Positions 5,802 through 8,323 of a stretch of DNA of 8,323 bases are shown one piece after another. A program made the translations under genes and the position numbers. Source of the stretch: a bacterium (GTDB lineage Bacteria > SZUA-79 > Acidulodesulfobacterales > Acidulodesulfobacteraceae); the NCBI GenBank assembly GCA_021803845.1, contig JAJZLA010000052.1, forward strand, positions 1 through 8,323, written 5' to 3'. Position 1 is the stretch's first letter; the number at the start of each line of letters is the position of its first letter. The notes beneath the pieces are model-generated. The model had not been told where the DNA came from. It worked only from the letters and a program-made list of their open reading frames with translations, and made no database searches.

Positions 5802-5829
5802 TTGCATTTTTCGGCAAATAACATATAAT
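5802..5829 (+). promoter_or_regulatory. Putative promoter of speD
   Basis: TTGCAT (5802-5807), a 16-nt spacer and a perfect TATAAT (5824-5829) on the plus strand. The expected start is near 5836, giving a leader of about 70 nt. The 222-nt gap to the cytochrome gene thus carries two promoters facing away from each other. Confidence 0.65.
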
Positions 5830-5886
5830 AAAAAATCGTGTAAAAAATTTTATTTCTTTATTAAAATTTATTTGGGGATTTTAGTT

Positions 5887-5899
5887 CTCCGAAGGAGGT
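5887..5899 (+). promoter_or_regulatory. Strong speD ribosome binding site with a small overlapping hairpin
   Basis: GGAGGT (5894-5899) lies 7 nt ahead of ATG 5907. CTCC (5887-5890) directly upstream can pair with GGAG (5894-5897) across a GAA loop, which would partly hide the site. The stem is only 4 bp, so any effect is likely modest. Confidence 0.6.
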
Positions 5900-5906
5900 A
5901 TGTAAA

Positions 5907-6314
5907 ATGAATTCATTAGGAACGCATTTGCTTTTAGAATTAAAAAAATGCAAAAAAAATATCTTAGACGATCTAGAATTTGTAGAAACTGCAATGCTGG
6001 ATGCGGCATCGGAAGCAAAAGCTACGATAGTCGAGCATAAATTTCATGAGTTTAATCCGTTTGGAATAAGCGGAATGGTTATTATTGCCGAATCTCATCT
6101 TTCTATTCATACATGGCCGGAATACGACTATGCGGCCGTAGATATTTTTACTTGCGGCGACATAATTAAACCTCAAGAAGCCGCCGAATTTTTAGTGGAA
6201 AGATTCGGTTCGTTAGAGCCGCAAATTATGGAAATAAAAAGAGGCCTTATATCTATTTACAACGAAGAGCTTCCTCATAAAGTACTATGCGAGGAGAAGC
6301 TCGTCGCCCGTTAG
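5907..6314 (+). CDS. speD: S-adenosylmethionine decarboxylase proenzyme SpeD
   Basis: A 135-residue bacterial (class 1B) AdoMet decarboxylase. It makes decarboxylated AdoMet, the aminopropyl donor for spermidine. The proenzyme cleaves itself between Glu62 and Ser63 in AESHLSIHTWPE; Ser63 becomes the pyruvoyl cofactor. His68 (processing) and Cys83 in FTCGD (proton donor) are present, at the same numbering as the well-studied Thermotoga maritima enzyme. The alpha chain ends about 50 residues after that, a normal length. ATG 5907 is set by a strong GGAGGT. This is the only clear plus-strand gene in the window; it diverges from the cytochromes and its TAG stop overlaps the folK stop by 4 bp. speE and the genes for putrescine formation are not here. 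Confidence 0.97.
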   Translation: MNSLGTHLLLELKKCKKNILDDLEFVETAMLDAASEAKATIVEHKFHEFNPFGISGMVIIAESHLSIHTWPEYDYAAVDIFTCGDIIKPQEAAEFLVERFGSLEPQIMEIKRGLISIYNEELPHKVLCEEKLVAR

Positions 6315-6991
6315 CGTGCAATTCCTCTTAAATTTTCGTCGAATTTGCCGTAATAAGATATTTTCTGAGAAGCCCCTGCATCTGTTTTTTTTAAATCTGC
6401 AAGGGCTTTTTTTATGCTTTCTTCAACGAACGGCTTTTTTAAAATAAAGCCGTTTGAAATATTTATAAGGTCTAATAAGGGAAGCATGACGAACAGGCGT
6501 TTAAAAATCTCTTTGTGCGGAATTTTTAAATCCGGCGAATCTATATGAATATATTTTTTTGAACTGACATTATAAGCAAAAAGAATATCTATATCTATAA
6601 TCCGAGGCATATATCTTACGAAATATTCTTTTCTGCCCATAATTTTTTCGATATTTTTAAGAAACGACAGAAGTTCATGAAAAAAACTTGATAAGTCATC
6701 GATATTATTATGCGATTTCGACGGAATACTAAGAATAACCGCGCAGTTTAAAAAAAAGGGCTGATTTTCGTTTCCAACCGGAGAAGTTAGATATATGGAC
6801 GAAACGCCTGAAATCTTTCCTTCGGACAGCAGACTTTTATGTTTAGGACTAAGCCCGCTTATAACTTTTGTTCCGCTTTTAATAAAATCCAATGCTTTTA
6901 ATAAGTTAGACTCTTTATCGCCGACATTACTGCCTAATCCTAAACATACGATAAAATCTTCCTCGTCAAACTTAGAGCTTGCCAAATTCAT
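6311..6991 (-). CDS. folK: 6-hydroxymethyl-7,8-dihydropterin pyrophosphokinase FolK (HPPK)
   Basis: FolK transfers pyrophosphate from ATP to hydroxymethyl-dihydropterin in folate synthesis. The 226-residue protein shows LGLGSNVGDKESNLLKAL at about 17-34, SSIYLTSPVGNENQPFFLN at about 64-82, and MGRKEYFVRYMPRIIDIDIL at about 118-137. In that last motif Asp133 and Asp135 match the two Mg-binding aspartates of HPPK. IPHKEIFKRLFVMLPLLDL at 157-175 is the usual end of the domain. It is longer than the typical ~160 residues: there is a roughly 12-residue N-terminal lead, an insert near 46-60 (GLSPKHKSLLSEGKI), and about 45 extra C-terminal residues rich in Lys and Ser. The ATG at 6991 overlaps the dapL TGA in an ATGA, pointing to translational coupling. 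The TAA stop overlaps the speD stop tail to tail. Confidence 0.93.
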   Translation of the reverse strand: MNLASSKFDEEDFIVCLGLGSNVGDKESNLLKALDFIKSGTKVISGLSPKHKSLLSEGKISGVSSIYLTSPVGNENQPFFLNCAVILSIPSKSHNNIDDLSSFFHELLSFLKNIEKIMGRKEYFVRYMPRIIDIDILFAYNVSSKKYIHIDSPDLKIPHKEIFKRLFVMLPLLDLINISNGFILKKPFVEESIKKALADLKKTDAGASQKISYYGKFDENLRGIAR

Positions 6992-8148
6992 GCTCCCATT
7001 CTTACTAAAGCTTCTTTTATGCGATTTTCGCTTATTGTTAATGAAAACCGCACAAAACCTTCGCCATATTCGCCGAAGCCTGAACCTGGCGTAATTATGA
7101 TTCCGGTTTCGTTTAAGAGCGATACGGCAAAATCCTTAGAAGTCATGCCTGTTTTAGGAACATGCGCCCAGACGTAAAACGTTGCATCGGATTTAAATAC
7201 TTTATAACCCAATTTTTCCAGACCGGACACTAAAAGTTCACGCCTTTTTTTATATATTTTATTATTATCCTCTACGGTTTTAAGTTCATTGTCTAATCCG
7301 TAAGCTCCGGCAAGCTGGATGGCTTGAAATACACCGGAGTCCAGATTTGTTTTAACTGCTCCAAGTCCTTTTATTATTTCTTCGTTTCCTGCCGCAAACC
7401 CTATCCTGAAACCCGTCATATTAAACGTTTTAGAAAGCGAATGAAACTCTATACCTGTTGCTTTTGCGCCGTTTGCTTCCAGAAAAGAATCGTTTCCTTT
7501 TTCGCCGGCATAAACTTCGGAATACGCAAAATCGTGAGCGACTATAATTTCATTGGTCTTTGCAAATTTTACTACCTCGTTGAAAAAATGCCTGTCCGCT
7601 GATGCGGAAGTGGGATTGTTCGGATAATTAAGAAACATAAGTTTTGCTTTTTTTAAAATATCGTTGGGTATAATTGAAAAATCAGGCAAAAAATCGTTTT
7701 CCTCTTTGAGCGGCATAATATAAGGGATGCCTCCTGCAAAAATAGTGCCTGCTCTGTAAACGGGATATCCTGGATCCGGTATCAAAACTACGTCGCCCGG
7801 ATTAATAAAAGCAAGAGGTAAATGTCCTATTCCTTCTTTTGAGCCTATTAAAGACAGAACTTCCGTTTCGGGGTCAAGCATTACGTCAAATCTTTTTTTA
7901 TACCAGTTCGAAACCGATTCCCTGAATTTTAAAAGACCTTCGTATGAAGGATATTTTTGATTTGCGTCTATTTCGCTTTCTTTCTTTAAAACATCGACTA
8001 TTGCTTTCGGCGTCGGCAGGTCAGGATCTCCTATTCCAAAACTTATTATATCGACTCCTCTTGCTTTTACTTGAGACTTCAGTTTATCTATTTCCGCAAA
8101 AAGATACACGGGCAATTGTTTAAGTCTATCCGACTGATTAATGTGCAT
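6988..8148 (-). CDS. dapL: LL-diaminopimelate aminotransferase DapL
   Basis: A 386-residue class I/II PLP aminotransferase. DapL converts tetrahydrodipicolinate directly to LL-diaminopimelate, bypassing the acyl-dependent dapD/C/E steps, and so feeds lysine and peptidoglycan. Seen: SDRLKQLPVYLFAEIDKLK at the N-terminus, ISFGIGDPDLPTP at about 35-47, GSKEGIGHLPLAF at about 102-114, LNYPNNPTSASAD at 173-185 with Asn178, AHDFAYSE with Asp206 and Tyr209, and SLSKTFNMTGFRIGF with the PLP lysine Lys240 and Arg248. GSGFGEYGEGFVRFSLT lies near the C-terminus. The N-terminal pattern and GIGDPDLPTP fit DapL better than aspartate aminotransferase, though close homologues exist and substrate is inferred. 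ATG 8148 has GGAGG 10 nt upstream (8163-8159), a rather long spacing. It lies 43 nt after the preceding gene's stop. Confidence 0.92.
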   Translation of the reverse strand: MHINQSDRLKQLPVYLFAEIDKLKSQVKARGVDIISFGIGDPDLPTPKAIVDVLKKESEIDANQKYPSYEGLLKFRESVSNWYKKRFDVMLDPETEVLSLIGSKEGIGHLPLAFINPGDVVLIPDPGYPVYRAGTIFAGGIPYIMPLKEENDFLPDFSIIPNDILKKAKLMFLNYPNNPTSASADRHFFNEVVKFAKTNEIIVAHDFAYSEVYAGEKGNDSFLEANGAKATGIEFHSLSKTFNMTGFRIGFAAGNEEIIKGLGAVKTNLDSGVFQAIQLAGAYGLDNELKTVEDNNKIYKKRRELLVSGLEKLGYKVFKSDATFYVWAHVPKTGMTSKDFAVSLLNETGIIITPGSGFGEYGEGFVRFSLTISENRIKEALVRMGA

Positions 8149-8191
8149 TGGTAGGAATCCTCCATGAAAGATAATTATTTTTATTAATATT

Positions 8192-8323
8192 TTATAATAA
8201 AATTTTTTCTAAGTCTATATATTTTAAAGCAAAGTCTTTGTGCACTTTTATTTCTCCGTATCGTTTTTCTTTAGGAATATAAGGGATTTCGCCGATAATA
8301 GGAACGTCGGTAAATAGATCGGA
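8192..8323 (-). CDS. bioD: C-terminal fragment of probable ATP-dependent dethiobiotin synthetase BioD
   Basis: The minus strand is open from the window edge to a TAA at 8194-8192, giving the last 43 residues of a protein. The key stretch is VPIIGEIPYIP, followed after a charged segment by ALKYIDLEKILL at the end. From memory, E. coli BioD ends in a closely similar way (PLLGEIPWL, then KYINLALL), so BioD, which closes the ureido ring of dethiobiotin from DAPA, CO2 and ATP, is the best guess. The catalytic P-loop would lie outside the window, so this cannot be confirmed here. Other P-loop CobQ/MinD-like proteins share a xxGxIPY element and are the alternative. It is transcribed in the same direction as dapL and 43 nt ahead of it, a likely operon partner. 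Confidence 0.65.
   Translation of the reverse strand, partial: SDLFTDVPIIGEIPYIPKEKRYGEIKVHKDFALKYIDLEKILL

Noticed and set aside
5900..5905. ATGTAA start-stop just before speD
   Set aside because: It begins directly after the GGAGGT with no spacing, so ribosomes would not initiate there; it is probably chance.
6795..7094. 99-codon plus-strand ORF over the folK/dapL junction
   Set aside because: It is antisense to two confident genes, is low complexity (Leu/Ser/Pro) and has no convincing ribosome binding site.
1..8323. Mobile element, phage, defence or CRISPR content
   Set aside because: No transposase, integrase, tRNA, direct-repeat array or toxin-antitoxin-like pair was seen; the region is nearly filled with recognisable housekeeping genes.

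Overview
This is a visibly AT-rich bacterial chromosomal window, densely packed with housekeeping genes, nearly all on the minus strand. The gene set suggests a Gram-negative, metabolically anaerobic or microaerophilic lineage. It has ExbB/ExbD inner-membrane proteins, exported c-type cytochromes, siroheme decarboxylase (alternative heme or heme d1 branch), DapL-type lysine/diaminopimelate synthesis, and the small-subunit PurS/PurQ form of FGAM synthase rather than the single large PurL of enteric bacteria. A deltaproteobacterium-like group (for example the AT-rich Sva0485/Acidulodesulfobacterales type) would fit, but this is an inference from gene content, not a demonstrated placement.

Layout, read in the direction of minus-strand transcription from the right edge. 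(1) 8323-6311: the C-terminal tail of a probable dethiobiotin synthetase (bioD), then dapL and folK, with dapL and folK joined by a 4-bp ATGA overlap. (2) 5907-6314, plus strand: speD, the only clear plus-strand gene, with its own promoter and a strong ribosome binding site; its stop codon overlaps that of folK tail to tail. (3) 5684-5334 and 5098-4742: two paralogous exported monoheme cytochromes c, each with its own promoter and a 3' hairpin. (4) 4642-136: a long apparent operon starting from a near-consensus promoter: a fused siroheme decarboxylase (ahbA-ahbB), exbB, exbD, purB (TTG start), purS, purQ. (5) 135-1: an AT-rich spacer and then either the start of another minus-strand gene or a plus-strand terminator; the sequence permits both.

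How the genes work together: the heme-branch enzyme and the two heme-binding cytochromes are adjacent, which is consistent with a shared respiratory theme, but terminator and promoter signals separate them. The pur genes supply the FGAM-synthase accessory subunits and adenylosuccinate lyase of purine synthesis. ExbB/ExbD would energise outer-membrane transport, but neither TonB nor a receptor is present here. The bioD-dapL-folK group is a mixed biosynthetic set (biotin, lysine/peptidoglycan, folate).

I did not find evidence of a new biological system, mobile element, CRISPR array, RNA gene or defence island. The points most worth a second look are the fused AhbA-AhbB heading a mixed operon, the duplicated cytochrome pair with matching leaders and AT palindromes at their promoters, the start-codon corrections (purB, purS, ahb), and the two edge ORFs.
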